Assembly: GCA_040255675.1 (NCBI GenBank)
Contig: JBDZVM010000001.1
Coordinates: forward strand, 178,171-242,170
DNA: 64,000 bases
From: JBDZVM01 sp040255675
GTDB taxonomy: Bacteria > Actinomycetota > Actinomycetes > Acidothermales > Acidothermaceae
Reading direction: 5' to 3'
Part shown: one piece after another, positions 18,700-27,318 of the stretch
Layout of the letters: the number at the start of each line of letters is the position of its first letter
Numbering within the stretch: the stretch's first letter is position 1
Program-made: the position numbers and the translations under genes
Notes under the pieces: generated by a model
Database searches by the model: none
Seen by the model: only the letters and a program-made list of their open reading frames with translations
Told to the model about the DNA's origin: nothing

Positions 18700-20292
18700 A
18701 TGGCCTCGACTGGCATTCCTGAAGGCGTTGAGCTACCTCGCGGCGCTCTGTCTTCCCAGCACGCGGAGATACTCAGTACGGAGGCGCTCACGTTCATCGC
18801 TGATCTCCAGCGGAGGCACGGTGGTCGTCGGTTGGAGCTGTTGGAGGCGCGGGCGCGACGGCAGCAGCTCGTCGCGGCTGGGGAGACGCTGGGTTTTCTG
18901 GCTGACACGGCCGATGTTCGTGACTCGGAGTGGCGGGTGGCAGAGCCTGCGTCGGGACTGCGCGATCGGCGCGTGGAAATCACTGCCCCCACCGACGCCA
19001 AAATGGCGATCAACGCGTTGAACTCGGGGGCGAAGGTCTGGCTGGCCGATTTCGAAGATGCGAATGCGCCACTGTGGGACAACATGGTTGGCGGCCAGTT
19101 GAATCTGCGTGACGCGATCGACGGGAGCCTGAGTTTCGTCAGCCCGGACGGGCGGCATTACAGCCTGCGGCCGTGGGAGGAGCTGGCCACGATTGTGGTG
19201 CGGCCCCGCGGCTGGCACCTGCCGGAGAAGCATTTGCTGGTTGACGGCGAACCGATGTCGGCGAGCCTATTCGATTTCGGGCTTTATTTTTTTCACTGTG
19301 CCAAGCGCCAACTGGCTCGTGGCAAGGGTCCGTATTTTTACCTACCGAAGATAGAAAGTCATCTCGAAGCGCGATTGTGGAACGACGTGTTCATCGACGC
19401 ACAGGACGCGCTTGGCATTCCGCGTGGCACTATTCGGGCGACAGTGTTGATCGAGACGGTCCCCGCTGCTTTCGAGATGGATGAGATTCTCTATGAGCTT
19501 CGCGACCATTCGGCCGGCCTGAACGCCGGGCGGTGGGATTACCTGTTCAGCATGATTAAGGTTTTCCGGACGCGAGGCAAGGAATTCCTGCTCCCCGACC
19601 GTAACTCGGTGACGATGACCGCGCCGATGATGCGGGCCTACACAGAGCTGCTGGTGCGTACCTGCCACCGACGGGGTGCTCACGCGATTGGCGGTATGGC
19701 GGCATTTATTCCGAGTCGCCGTGACGCCGAGGTGAACGAGCGAGCCATGTCCAAGGTTCGCGAAGACAAGGAACGCGAGGCCGGGGACGGTTTCGACGGT
19801 TCGTGGGTCGCTCATCCGGACCTGGTCCCGCTGTGCGCCGACGTCTTTAGTTCTTTTCTGGGCGACCGACCCGATCAGCGGGACCGCACACGTGACGAGG
19901 TGCGCGTGTCGGCAGCCCAACTCTTGGCGGCGCGCTCGACGCCGGGCGAGGTGACCGAGGGGGGACTGCGCGCCAACGTAAGCGTGGCGCTGCAATATCT
20001 GGCGTCGTGGCTTCGTGGCTCCGGGGCGGTCGCGATCTTTAACCTCATGGAAGACGCCGCCACGGCCGAAATCTGCCGCTCGCAGATTTGGCAGTGGGTC
20101 CACAACGGCGTGAAGCTCGGCGACGGTCAACCGGTGACCGCCGCTCTCGTCACGCGAGTCGTAGGGGAGGAGCTGGCGAAGCTCGGCGACGGTGACCATT
20201 ACCTCGACGCCCGCAAGCTTTTCGAGGAGGTCGCGCTTGCCGATGAGTTCGCCGACTTCCTCACCTTGCCAGCCTACGAACGAATACCGTGA
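18700..20292 (+). CDS. aceB: malate synthase A
   Basis: Condenses glyoxylate with acetyl-CoA to malate in the cytoplasm. The 530-aa length matches form A enzymes. Visible signatures are WLADFEDANAPLWDNMVGGQLNL (~110-130; its acidic residues bind Mg and substrate), PRGWHLPEKH, FYLPKIESHLEARLW and the family signature region TVLIETVPAAFEMDEILYEL (~250-270). The frame opens at 18445, but ATG at 18700 gives the normal N-terminus (PEGVELPRGAL). No isocitrate lyase lies in the window, so glyoxylate may come from a catabolic route. It is preceded by an IclR regulator in the same direction. Confidence 0.95.
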   Translation: MASTGIPEGVELPRGALSSQHAEILSTEALTFIADLQRRHGGRRLELLEARARRQQLVAAGETLGFLADTADVRDSEWRVAEPASGLRDRRVEITAPTDAKMAINALNSGAKVWLADFEDANAPLWDNMVGGQLNLRDAIDGSLSFVSPDGRHYSLRPWEELATIVVRPRGWHLPEKHLLVDGEPMSASLFDFGLYFFHCAKRQLARGKGPYFYLPKIESHLEARLWNDVFIDAQDALGIPRGTIRATVLIETVPAAFEMDEILYELRDHSAGLNAGRWDYLFSMIKVFRTRGKEFLLPDRNSVTMTAPMMRAYTELLVRTCHRRGAHAIGGMAAFIPSRRDAEVNERAMSKVREDKEREAGDGFDGSWVAHPDLVPLCADVFSSFLGDRPDQRDRTRDEVRVSAAQLLAARSTPGEVTEGGLRANVSVALQYLASWLRGSGAVAIFNLMEDAATAEICRSQIWQWVHNGVKLGDGQPVTAALVTRVVGEELAKLGDGDHYLDARKLFEEVALADEFADFLTLPAYERIP

Positions 20293-20337
20293 TGGATCCG
20301 CCGCTGCACCCACTCGTAGCGTGCATGGGAGGGCTGG

Positions 20338-20361
20338 CCGAAGCCAGCGATGCGGCTTCGG
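20338..20361. terminator. hairpin between convergent genes
   Basis: Inverted repeat CCGAAGCC (20338-20345) and GGCTTCGG (20354-20361) with an 8-nt loop lies in the 135-bp gap between malate synthase (plus) and the MFS gene (minus). There is no T-tract, so it is only a plausible bidirectional terminator. Confidence 0.4.
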
Positions 20362-20427
20362 TCGCGGTCATCGCACCGCTTCGTGACGCGGCCCGGTCGC
20401 CGCATCGACGAAGTAGCGCGCTTCAAG

Positions 20428-21900
20428 CTAGTGCAGGCGCTGGCTGGCGACAGCGTCGCCGGGGATTGTGACAAAGGCGAGCACGGCACCGGTGACTGCA
20501 ATCCCCAGGGTGACGAGCATCGCGACATGGAACCCGGCCGCGAGCGTTCGGGGGTGCTGGAACGCGTCGCCCGACAACCCAACGACCGGCGGAAGCAGCG
20601 CCACCGCGAGCAGGCCAGCCATGCGGGCGACCGCGTTGTTGACCCCCGACGCGAGCCCTGCGTGCCGCTCGTCGAGCGCGCCGAGTGCGACGGCCGTCAC
20701 CGGCGCGGCGGTCAACGCCACGCCGAAGCCGAACACCGTGACCGCTGGAGAAACGACCTCTAGATATCCCACACCCGGCTGTATGAAGATCATCAGACCG
20801 ATGCCAGCGGCGATGACAAGCGGTCCGGCGGTCAGGGGAAAGCGCGGCCCAATCCGCTCGGCGATCCCTCCCGCCCACGACGAGAAGATCAGCATCATCG
20901 CGGTGATCGGGAGGGATGCCGCTCCAGCCTCGAGTGGCGAGTAGCCCAGCGAAGTCTGCAACACGACGACGAGCAGGAAGGACACCCCGCCGAGCGCGGT
21001 CCAGACGACGAAGGTGACGAGGTTCGCTGCGGTGAACTGGCGCACTCGGAATACGGCCAGCGGCACCATCGGGTTTGGGGCTCGACGTTCGACCGAGAAG
21101 AACCCGACGGTGGCGACCACCGCGACTAGTGTTGCCACGACCACCGGCGGGCGGAGCCCGTCGGTCGGCCCGTACACCATCGAGTAGGTGGCACCGCCGA
21201 GGCCGAGGGTGGCCATGGCTGCTCCACCGCGGTCCAGCGGCCCGGCCGCGGCGTCGTCGTCCCTGCTCTCCGGGATCCGCCACAGCGCCAGCGACAGCAC
21301 AACCCCTCCGATTGGCAGGTTGATCAGGAAGATCGCCCGCCACGACACCGCCTCAACGAGGTAGCCACCGACCAGCGGGCCGATCGCGGCCGCGACCCCT
21401 ACGAACGCCGTCCACGCGCCAACGGCCCGCGCACGGTGATCGGCGGTGAAGCTCGCGTGGATGATCGACAGGCTGCCCGGCGTCAGCAGCGCACCGCCGA
21501 TACCCTGCAGCGCGCGGGCACCCACCAGAACCCCGACCGTCGGCGCCAGCGCGCACAGCAGCGACGCCGCCGCGAACCACACGACACCGGCGGCGAAGAC
21601 ACGGCGGCGACCCAGTCGATCGCCGAGTGTTCCGGCCAGGAGGATCAGCGAGGCCAGCGTGACCGCGTACGCGGTCACCACGAGCTGCAGTGCCCCGACG
21701 CCGGCGTGCATCGCGCGGCCCAGGCTGGGCAGCGCGACGTTGACCACCGTGGCGTCCAGCAGCGCCATCCCCGAGCCGAGTACCGTTGCCAGGATCACCC
21801 ATCGCCCGGCGCTGGTCCCGGTCGTCAGCCGTGTGGTGCCGAGGCTCGGCGCGACGCGGAACGTGGAATGCCTCACCGTCCGCGAGGAACGAGGGGTCAC
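20428..21900 (-). CDS. DHA2 (EmrB/QacA) family MFS transporter
   Basis: A 490-aa, about 14-helix drug:H+ antiporter-2 type carrier. Family motifs are LDATVVNVALPSLGRAM near residue 45, GDRLGRRRVFAAG after helix 2, and LQGIGGALLTPGSLSII (motif C region). It is the last gene of the six-gene minus-strand operon starting at 27185, and its ATG overlaps the Fae-homologue stop by 4 bp. It may expel a toxic intermediate such as an aldehyde, or move the pathway substrate; both are inference from position. Confidence 0.9.
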   Translation of the reverse strand: MTPRSSRTVRHSTFRVAPSLGTTRLTTGTSAGRWVILATVLGSGMALLDATVVNVALPSLGRAMHAGVGALQLVVTAYAVTLASLILLAGTLGDRLGRRRVFAAGVVWFAAASLLCALAPTVGVLVGARALQGIGGALLTPGSLSIIHASFTADHRARAVGAWTAFVGVAAAIGPLVGGYLVEAVSWRAIFLINLPIGGVVLSLALWRIPESRDDDAAAGPLDRGGAAMATLGLGGATYSMVYGPTDGLRPPVVVATLVAVVATVGFFSVERRAPNPMVPLAVFRVRQFTAANLVTFVVWTALGGVSFLLVVVLQTSLGYSPLEAGAASLPITAMMLIFSSWAGGIAERIGPRFPLTAGPLVIAAGIGLMIFIQPGVGYLEVVSPAVTVFGFGVALTAAPVTAVALGALDERHAGLASGVNNAVARMAGLLAVALLPPVVGLSGDAFQHPRTLAAGFHVAMLVTLGIAVTGAVLAFVTIPGDAVASQRLH

Positions 21901-22430
21901 GCCCCCCCGTAAAAAGGATGCGTCAGCGACGCCCGGCGTTCGATCATCGCACGGACGCCGACTGGATCCCGGCCGAGCACCGCCTCACGAACCGCGGCCC
22001 CGACCGCCTCGTGCGCGGATCGCCGCACTGCGGTCTCATCATCGGCGTCGGGGTCGATCCAGACCGAGACGAAGACGATGTGTTCCTGGTCCGCGGCGAC
22101 GAGGCCGTCGGCTGCGGCATCGAGGACGGCCTGGCTGGCGCCGACCTGGACGGCGCCAGACATCAGGGTCTGCATGAACGGGTCGGTCGCGGGCGCCTTG
22201 GGCAAGAGAATCGTGATCGGGTGAATGGTCTCGTAGCTCCGCTGCTTCTCGCCGGCGCAGGCCAGGATCGGCGTGAACCCGGCCGAAGGGCCGACGTGTG
22301 CGCCAATCATGGCCGCCGCCGTGGCCGACCCGCGCCGCGCCAGGATCACGTTGACGTGCACGCCGTTGGGCGCGTCTCCGCCCCATCCCTGGGCGATCCG
22401 CCCATCGAGATCCGAGGCCGGGGTTGTCAC
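21897..22430 (-). CDS. formaldehyde-activating enzyme (Fae) family protein
   Basis: A 177-aa homologue of Fae, which condenses formaldehyde with tetrahydromethanopterin. NGVHVNVILARRGS (residues 22-35) aligns with the Fae segment containing its catalytic histidine (His25 here, His17 in Methylorubrum). AQVG-type helices and the ending FVSVWIDPDADDETAVRRSAHEAVGAAVREAV align with the Fae C-terminus. It overlaps iron alcohol dehydrogenase and MFS genes by 4 bp on each side, so the three are coupled. No H4MPT-pathway gene (mtdB, mch, fhc) is in the window, so it may use another carrier or only bind aldehyde. The fold-family call is good; the reaction is unproven. Confidence 0.8.
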   Translation of the reverse strand: MTTPASDLDGRIAQGWGGDAPNGVHVNVILARRGSATAAAMIGAHVGPSAGFTPILACAGEKQRSYETIHPITILLPKAPATDPFMQTLMSGAVQVGASQAVLDAAADGLVAADQEHIVFVSVWIDPDADDETAVRRSAHEAVGAAVREAVLGRDPVGVRAMIERRASLTHPFYGGA

Positions 22431-23581
22431 AGCGCCGCCATCAATAACTCGTGCAGCTGCTGCCTCGTAGGCATGCGCGGTGTGTTGCGAGTGACCGCGT
22501 CGGCGAGCGTGGCGTCTACGATGGCGGGCAGCATGGGCTTGGAGCAGCCGAGTTCCCGCAGCGGGCGGTACGTGCCAACGTCCACCACCAGCTTCCGGAT
22601 GGCGGCGACCGTCGCTTGGGCGTTCTCGACGACAGAGCGAACCGTCGACCCGACGCCGATGTCGAACGCGATCTGGCCCAGTTCGGCCTCGCTGTCGGGC
22701 AGGTTGAAGTCGAGGACGTCGCCAAAGACCGACGACAGTGCGACGCCGTGCGCAGTGCCGGTATGGGCCGTGACCGAGTGCGCGATGCCGTGCACCAGGC
22801 CAAGGCCGGAAATGCTTAGCGCCAGTCCTGCTAGGTGTGCGCCGAGCAGCATTCCCGCTCGCGCGTCCATGTCGTCGCCGTGGGCCACGGCCTGCCTCAG
22901 GTTCGCCATGATCAGGCTGGCCGCACGATGGGCGTACGCCTCCGAGAGTTCGTTGCTGCCCTTGGACATCAGCGACTCCACCGCGTGGACGAGGGCGTCC
23001 ACACCCGTGGACGCCGTGACCGCGGGAGGCAGGCCGCGAGTCAGCATCGGGTCCAGGATGCTGACCCGTGGCGTCACCGACGCGTCGCCGACGTACACCT
23101 TGCAGTGCGCGCCGGTGTCCTCGATGACCCCGAAGCCGTTGGTTTCGGCACCCGTCCCGGCCGTCGTGGGAATGGCGATGATCGGCAGCCCGGGCGACGC
23201 CGTCCCTGAACCGAAGTCGAGATCGGCGACGGGACCCGTGTTCACGGCGCCGAGCGCAATGCCCTTCCCGGCGTCCATGCTAGATCCGCCGCCGAGCGCG
23301 ACGACCGCGCAATCACCGAAGCTCCGCACGCGGGCTGACGCGCGGTCGAGCGTGGCCAGCGACGGGTTGGGCTCGACCTCGTCGAACACGTCGTTCTCGA
23401 TCCCAGCGTCGCGCAGGGTACCGAGGACCTGGTCGAGCACGCCGCAGGCGCGAATCCCCGGGTCGGTGACGACGAAGGCGCGCGTCGCAGGCAGCGAGTG
23501 CACCATATCTGGGAGCAGACCGAGGGCGCCGTTGCCGAACTCTATCCGTACCGGGGCGTTGACGGAGAATGATGATGGCAC
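22427..23581 (-). CDS. iron-containing (type III) alcohol dehydrogenase
   Basis: A 384-aa NAD(P)-dependent Fe-ADH. Nucleotide-binding GGGSSMDAGKG is at 97-107 and AIPTTAGTGAE at 136-146. Predicted iron ligands are Asp195, His199, His264 and His278, in STGVDALVHAVES and GLVHGIAHSVTAHTGTAHG. All four are present, so the enzyme should be active. The family includes methanol dehydrogenases and lactaldehyde or hydroxyacid-type enzymes. Translational coupling to a Fae homologue hints at C1 or short-chain alcohol/aldehyde chemistry. The GTG start at 23581 gives a standard N-terminus. Confidence 0.92.
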   Translation of the reverse strand: MPSSFSVNAPVRIEFGNGALGLLPDMVHSLPATRAFVVTDPGIRACGVLDQVLGTLRDAGIENDVFDEVEPNPSLATLDRASARVRSFGDCAVVALGGGSSMDAGKGIALGAVNTGPVADLDFGSGTASPGLPIIAIPTTAGTGAETNGFGVIEDTGAHCKVYVGDASVTPRVSILDPMLTRGLPPAVTASTGVDALVHAVESLMSKGSNELSEAYAHRAASLIMANLRQAVAHGDDMDARAGMLLGAHLAGLALSISGLGLVHGIAHSVTAHTGTAHGVALSSVFGDVLDFNLPDSEAELGQIAFDIGVGSTVRSVVENAQATVAAIRKLVVDVGTYRPLRELGCSKPMLPAIVDATLADAVTRNTPRMPTRQQLHELLMAAL

Positions 23582-23615
23582 GGTGGACGCCTTTCTATAG
23601 TTGGTATTGCAGAAG

Positions 23616-24533
23616 TCAGACGGCTGCTGCGCTCGCTGGGGCCGGGAGGCGCAGGGAGATTCCCGCGAGGGATTCGTACATGCGCACCGGGATCATCTCG
23701 CCCGCCGTGTCGCCGAACTGGGCGCGTGCCCGCCGGTAAAGCTGTTCGACCAAAGCGGATAGCTCGGCTGGCACCCCGACCTCGCGGCCGAGGTCGACGG
23801 CCAATGCGAGGTCTTTGCATGCGAGTGCCATGGCGAACGACTCGTCGTAGTCGCCGGCTTCGAGCACGCTCGCGATGTCGTTGCGCAGGAAGTTGCTGTC
23901 GGCAGGGCTCGCCATCAGGGAGTTGCGCAGGATGCTCAGGTCAACTCCGGCCCGCACTCCCATAGTCAACACCTCGGCCGTGGCCACGAGATGGCTGAAC
24001 CACAGCAGGTTGATCATGAGCTTGACCACATAGCCGGCCCCGTGGCCACCCACGCGGAAGATCCGGTCCGGGTCGCCCATCGCCTGTAGCAGCCGGCGAT
24101 GGTTCGACACAGTCTGTTCTTCGCCACCGACGAAGATCTGCAAGGTCCCGGCGATGGCACCCTTCGCCATCCCGCTGACCGGAGCATCCAGGTAGGCGTC
24201 GTCCGCCAGGCCCGCCAGTTCGGCGATGCGGTGGGCGACGTGGGGCGAGGACGTCGACATGTCGATCCAGGTGGCCGTCGGCCGCAGCGCCGTCGCGACC
24301 TTCCCGTATGTCATGACCGCCTCGACCTGCCGTGGCCCCGGCAGCATCGTGATGAGCGTGTCGACCTTCGAGGCCATCTCCGCGGCGTCGTCGAACCAGG
24401 TTGCCCCGGCCGCTACGTGCGCCTCCGCGGCATCCTTACGCGCATCGTGAACGGACAGTTCGTTGCCGGCCCGCAGTAGATTCAGTGCCATCGGACCACC
24501 CATGTGGCCCAATCCGATGAACCCAACCTTCAT
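23616..24533 (-). CDS. NAD(P)-dependent beta-hydroxyacid dehydrogenase (3-hydroxyisobutyrate dehydrogenase family)
   Basis: A 305-aa member of the family that includes 3-hydroxyisobutyrate dehydrogenase and tartronate semialdehyde reductase. The Rossmann motif GFIGLGHMGGPMA is at residues 4-16, the substrate-binding segment DAPVSGMAKGAIAGTL at 116-131, and the catalytic Lys is K171 in GAGYVVKLMINLL. It sits third in the minus-strand catabolic operon, 34 bp from the Fe-ADH and 55 bp from the aldehyde dehydrogenase. A tartronate semialdehyde or similar C3 substrate is conceivable beside malate synthase but cannot be settled from sequence. Confidence 0.92.
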   Translation of the reverse strand: MKVGFIGLGHMGGPMALNLLRAGNELSVHDARKDAAEAHVAAGATWFDDAAEMASKVDTLITMLPGPRQVEAVMTYGKVATALRPTATWIDMSTSSPHVAHRIAELAGLADDAYLDAPVSGMAKGAIAGTLQIFVGGEEQTVSNHRRLLQAMGDPDRIFRVGGHGAGYVVKLMINLLWFSHLVATAEVLTMGVRAGVDLSILRNSLMASPADSNFLRNDIASVLEAGDYDESFAMALACKDLALAVDLGREVGVPAELSALVEQLYRRARAQFGDTAGEMIPVRMYESLAGISLRLPAPASAAAV

Positions 24534-24588
24534 TCCTGCCTCCCAAGACAGACAGTTCGCGAATCTGAAGAGTCGTTTCCTCGCCGCG

Positions 24589-26079
24589 TCAGCTCAGGTT
24601 GAGCCACGTAGTTTTCAGGGCGGAGTAGGCGTCCAGCGCGTGCAGACTCTTGTCACGTCCGGTCCCGGTGTCCTTGAAACCCCCGAAGGGAGTCATCACG
24701 TCGCTGGCATCGAAGGTGTTGATCCACACCGTCCCCGCCCGCAACTGCGCGGCCACGCGATGCGCGGTGCGAACGTCACGGGTCCACACACTTGCCGCCA
24801 GGCCGAAACGGGTGTCGTTGGCCAGCGCGATCCCCTCCTCTTCGTCCGAGAAGGTGATCGTGCTCAGCACCGGTCCGAAGATCTCGTCCTGGGCGACCCG
24901 CATGGAATTGCGCACCCCGTCGAGCACGGTCGGCTCGATGAAGTAGCCACCGGTCTCGGTCAGCAACTGGTGCCCGCCGTAGGCGAGGTGCGCGCCCTCG
25001 TCCTGCCCAGTCGCGATGTAGCCGAGCACCCTGTCCAGCTGGGTACTGTCGACGATCGCGCCCATCGTGGTAGCCGGGTCGAGCGGGTCGCCCACGACGA
25101 ACGTGCGGGCAATGTCGACCACAGCGTCGAGCAGGCGGTCCTTCTGCGAGTCGTGCACGATCAGCCGGGAACCGGCGTTGCAGGTCTGGCCGGCGTTATA
25201 GAACACGCCCCAGGCGATCGCGTTGGCCGCAGTGTCCAGGTCGTCCGCGTCGTGGAGCACCAGTTGGGGCGACTTACCGCCGGCCTCGACCGACACGGCC
25301 TTGCCATTCGAGTCGGCCGCATAGCGCAAGAACGCCCGCGAGACCTCAGTCGATCCGGTGAAGGCAACTTTGTCCACGCCCATGTGCAGTCCGAGCGCGG
25401 CGCCCGCAGTCTCGCCGTACCCAGTGACGACGTTGAAGACTCCGGACGGAACGCCGGCCTCCGCAGCCAGGCGGGCAAGCAACAAAGCCCCGAGCGGCGA
25501 CTGCTCCGCCGGCTTCAGGATCACTGAGTTGCCCATCGCCAACGCGGGCGCGATCTTCCACGAGCTGATCAGCAGCGCGTAGTTCCACGGGACGACGGCG
25601 GCCACTACGCCCAACGGCTCCCGCGTGATGTAGGCCAGCGCGCCGGGGCCGGTCGGGGCAACCTCTTCGTACAGCTTGTCGAGCGCCTCGGCGTACCAGC
25701 GGATGGTCGCGGCGCAGCCCTGAGCGTCGACCCGGATGGCCTCACCGATCGGCTTGCCGACGTCCAGCGACTCCAGCAGCGCGAGGTCGTCGCGGTGCGC
25801 TTCGATCAGATCGGCGAACGCCAGCATGATCCTCTTACGCTCTCGCGGAGCGAGGCAGCGCCAGCGACCGTCCTCGAATGCTCGGCGTGCCGCCGCGACC
25901 GCCCGATCCACGTCGCCAGCGTCGCCGGCGGCCACGTCGGCGATCACGGAGCCGTCGCGCGGTGAGATGTCGGGAAACGTCTGCCCGGACAGCGCCGGGA
26001 CATAGGCCCCGTCGATGAACAGCCGGGTCTCGGGCTGGAGGGACTCCGCGCGCTTCACCCAGTCGATGGCCGCCGTCAT
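24589..26079 (-). CDS. NAD(P)-dependent aldehyde dehydrogenase
   Basis: A 496-aa ALDH with all key residues: Asn166 (VVPWNYALL), Lys189 (ILKPAEQSP), Glu265 (VSVEAGGKSPQ, an EAGGKS variant of the usual ELGGKS) and nucleophile Cys300 (NAGQTCNAGSR). It resembles the PuuC/betaine-aldehyde type. ATG at 26079 overlaps the stop of the dehydratase by 4 bp, which fixes the start; the much longer open frame upstream is antisense-frame shadow of that gene. It oxidises an aldehyde of the pathway to the acid; the exact substrate is unknown. Confidence 0.93.
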   Translation of the reverse strand: MTAAIDWVKRAESLQPETRLFIDGAYVPALSGQTFPDISPRDGSVIADVAAGDAGDVDRAVAAARRAFEDGRWRCLAPRERKRIMLAFADLIEAHRDDLALLESLDVGKPIGEAIRVDAQGCAATIRWYAEALDKLYEEVAPTGPGALAYITREPLGVVAAVVPWNYALLISSWKIAPALAMGNSVILKPAEQSPLGALLLARLAAEAGVPSGVFNVVTGYGETAGAALGLHMGVDKVAFTGSTEVSRAFLRYAADSNGKAVSVEAGGKSPQLVLHDADDLDTAANAIAWGVFYNAGQTCNAGSRLIVHDSQKDRLLDAVVDIARTFVVGDPLDPATTMGAIVDSTQLDRVLGYIATGQDEGAHLAYGGHQLLTETGGYFIEPTVLDGVRNSMRVAQDEIFGPVLSTITFSDEEEGIALANDTRFGLAASVWTRDVRTAHRVAAQLRAGTVWINTFDASDVMTPFGGFKDTGTGRDKSLHALDAYSALKTTWLNLS

Positions 26080-27185
26080 GACCGCTTCCATTTCGCAATC
26101 GCGCCTTCGTCGAGTTCGACGCCGAGGCCCGGACTCCGCGGGACCTGGATCGTTCCGGCCGGGGTGATGTCGACGGGCTTGACGAGCATGAAGTCGCGCC
26201 GCGCGGGCGTCCACCCCGGGGGGTCGCAGGGGAACTCGAAATACGGGCCGCCGCCGATCCCCGCCGACACGTGCAGGTTGGCCAGCAGGCCGATGCCATT
26301 GGTCCAGCTGTGGGGGGTGAATGCGCGGTGCTTGAGGTGCGCGAGCTCGCCCAGGGTACGCGCACGCAGCATGCCCACGGCGAGCACGACGTCCATCTGG
26401 TAGATGTCGAGGACGTCGTGCTCGATGTAGCGCAGGACGTCGCCGACCGAATCGAGCATCTCTGCACCGGCTATGCGCATCCCGGTCTGGGCGCGCAGCG
26501 CGCGAAGCCCGTCGCTGTCCTCGTACGGCAGGGGCTCCTCGACCCAGTAGACGCCGAGGTCGCGTAGCCGAAAGACGACGTCGCGTACGGAACCGAAGTC
26601 CATGGACGGCGCGACGTCTCCCGCCATCCGCCACGACTGGTTAAGGTCCACCATGATCGTGAAGTCGTCGCCGACAGCGGCTCGGGTCGCCGCGACCGCC
26701 GCGACCCCCTGCTCGATGCGGCTGCGGTCAATACGGATTTTTATCGCCTGGAAACCCTGCTCGCGCAAGGCCAACGCGGCCTCGGCCCGTTGCTGCGGTG
26801 ACTTTAGCTCCCCGCACGAGGCGTACGCCGGCAGTTCGTCGCGGGCGTTGCCGAACAGCGCCGCAACCGGCTGGCCGGTGATCTGCCCGATGATGTCCCA
26901 CAGCGCGACTTCGAGGGGCCAATAACGCCCGGCGTGAAAATTGATCGTCTCGATTGTGCGGACGTGGCGCATGATGTCCAGCGGGTTCTGGCCGATAAAC
27001 AACGCTTCGTGGCCGTCGAAACCGTCCATCGTGTCCCCCGACCCGATGCCGACGATGCCTTCGTCGGTGAACACCCGCACCAACGTCGCGTCGAAATAGC
27101 GCCGGGGTACTGGATCCCACGCAGCGCAAAACGCCGGGTCGAGAGCAAGACGCAAGCGTTCGAGCTTGATGTCGGTGATCTTCAT
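26076..27185 (-). CDS. mandelate racemase/muconate lactonizing enzyme family protein, probable dehydratase
   Basis: A 369-aa enolase-superfamily enzyme. Residues fit the mandelate-racemase subgroup: a K149-x-R151 pair on the second barrel strand (KIRID), metal ligands Asp180, Glu217 and Glu242 (MVDLNQSW, WVEEPLPYED, AGAEM), and an Asp265-His292 dyad (YQMDV, PHSWTNGIG). This set usually belongs to sugar-acid or hydroxy-acid dehydratases. ATG at 27185 follows an AGAGGAG site and is the operon's first gene, divergent from an IclR gene. The substrate is not predictable here; an epimerase role is less likely given the His-Asp dyad. Confidence 0.88.
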   Translation of the reverse strand: MKITDIKLERLRLALDPAFCAAWDPVPRRYFDATLVRVFTDEGIVGIGSGDTMDGFDGHEALFIGQNPLDIMRHVRTIETINFHAGRYWPLEVALWDIIGQITGQPVAALFGNARDELPAYASCGELKSPQQRAEAALALREQGFQAIKIRIDRSRIEQGVAAVAATRAAVGDDFTIMVDLNQSWRMAGDVAPSMDFGSVRDVVFRLRDLGVYWVEEPLPYEDSDGLRALRAQTGMRIAGAEMLDSVGDVLRYIEHDVLDIYQMDVVLAVGMLRARTLGELAHLKHRAFTPHSWTNGIGLLANLHVSAGIGGGPYFEFPCDPPGWTPARRDFMLVKPVDITPAGTIQVPRSPGLGVELDEGAIAKWKRS

Positions 27186-27318
27186 GAGGCTCCTCTGTGC
27201 GGCGCAATACAACGCGTCCGCTCTCGGCCCGGCGGGCAATGACCCACCATCAGCGAAGTTTAGGGACGATCTTTCCGAGGTTTCAATCAGTTACACGGAT
27301 TGTTGCTAGCATCGCAAC
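27186..27318. promoter_or_regulatory. divergent promoter region with possible IclR operator
   Basis: The 133-bp gap between the dehydratase operon and the divergent iclR. An inverted repeat GTTGC-N7-GCAAC lies at 27302-27318, ending directly at the iclR ATG. TAGCAT at 27307-27312 is a possible -10, which would put transcription start at or beside the ATG (a leaderless message, common in actinobacteria). No good -35 is visible. Operator function is inferred. Confidence 0.4.

Noticed and set aside
22427..23581. Assignment of the Fe-ADH as methanol dehydrogenase
   Set aside because: Motifs define the iron-ADH superfamily only; coupling to a Fae homologue is suggestive but not enough to name the substrate.
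26080..26634. N-terminal extension of the aldehyde dehydrogenase frame
   Set aside because: It runs antisense-frame through the dehydratase gene, is Arg-rich, and the ATGA junction at 26076-26079 gives a normal ALDH length.
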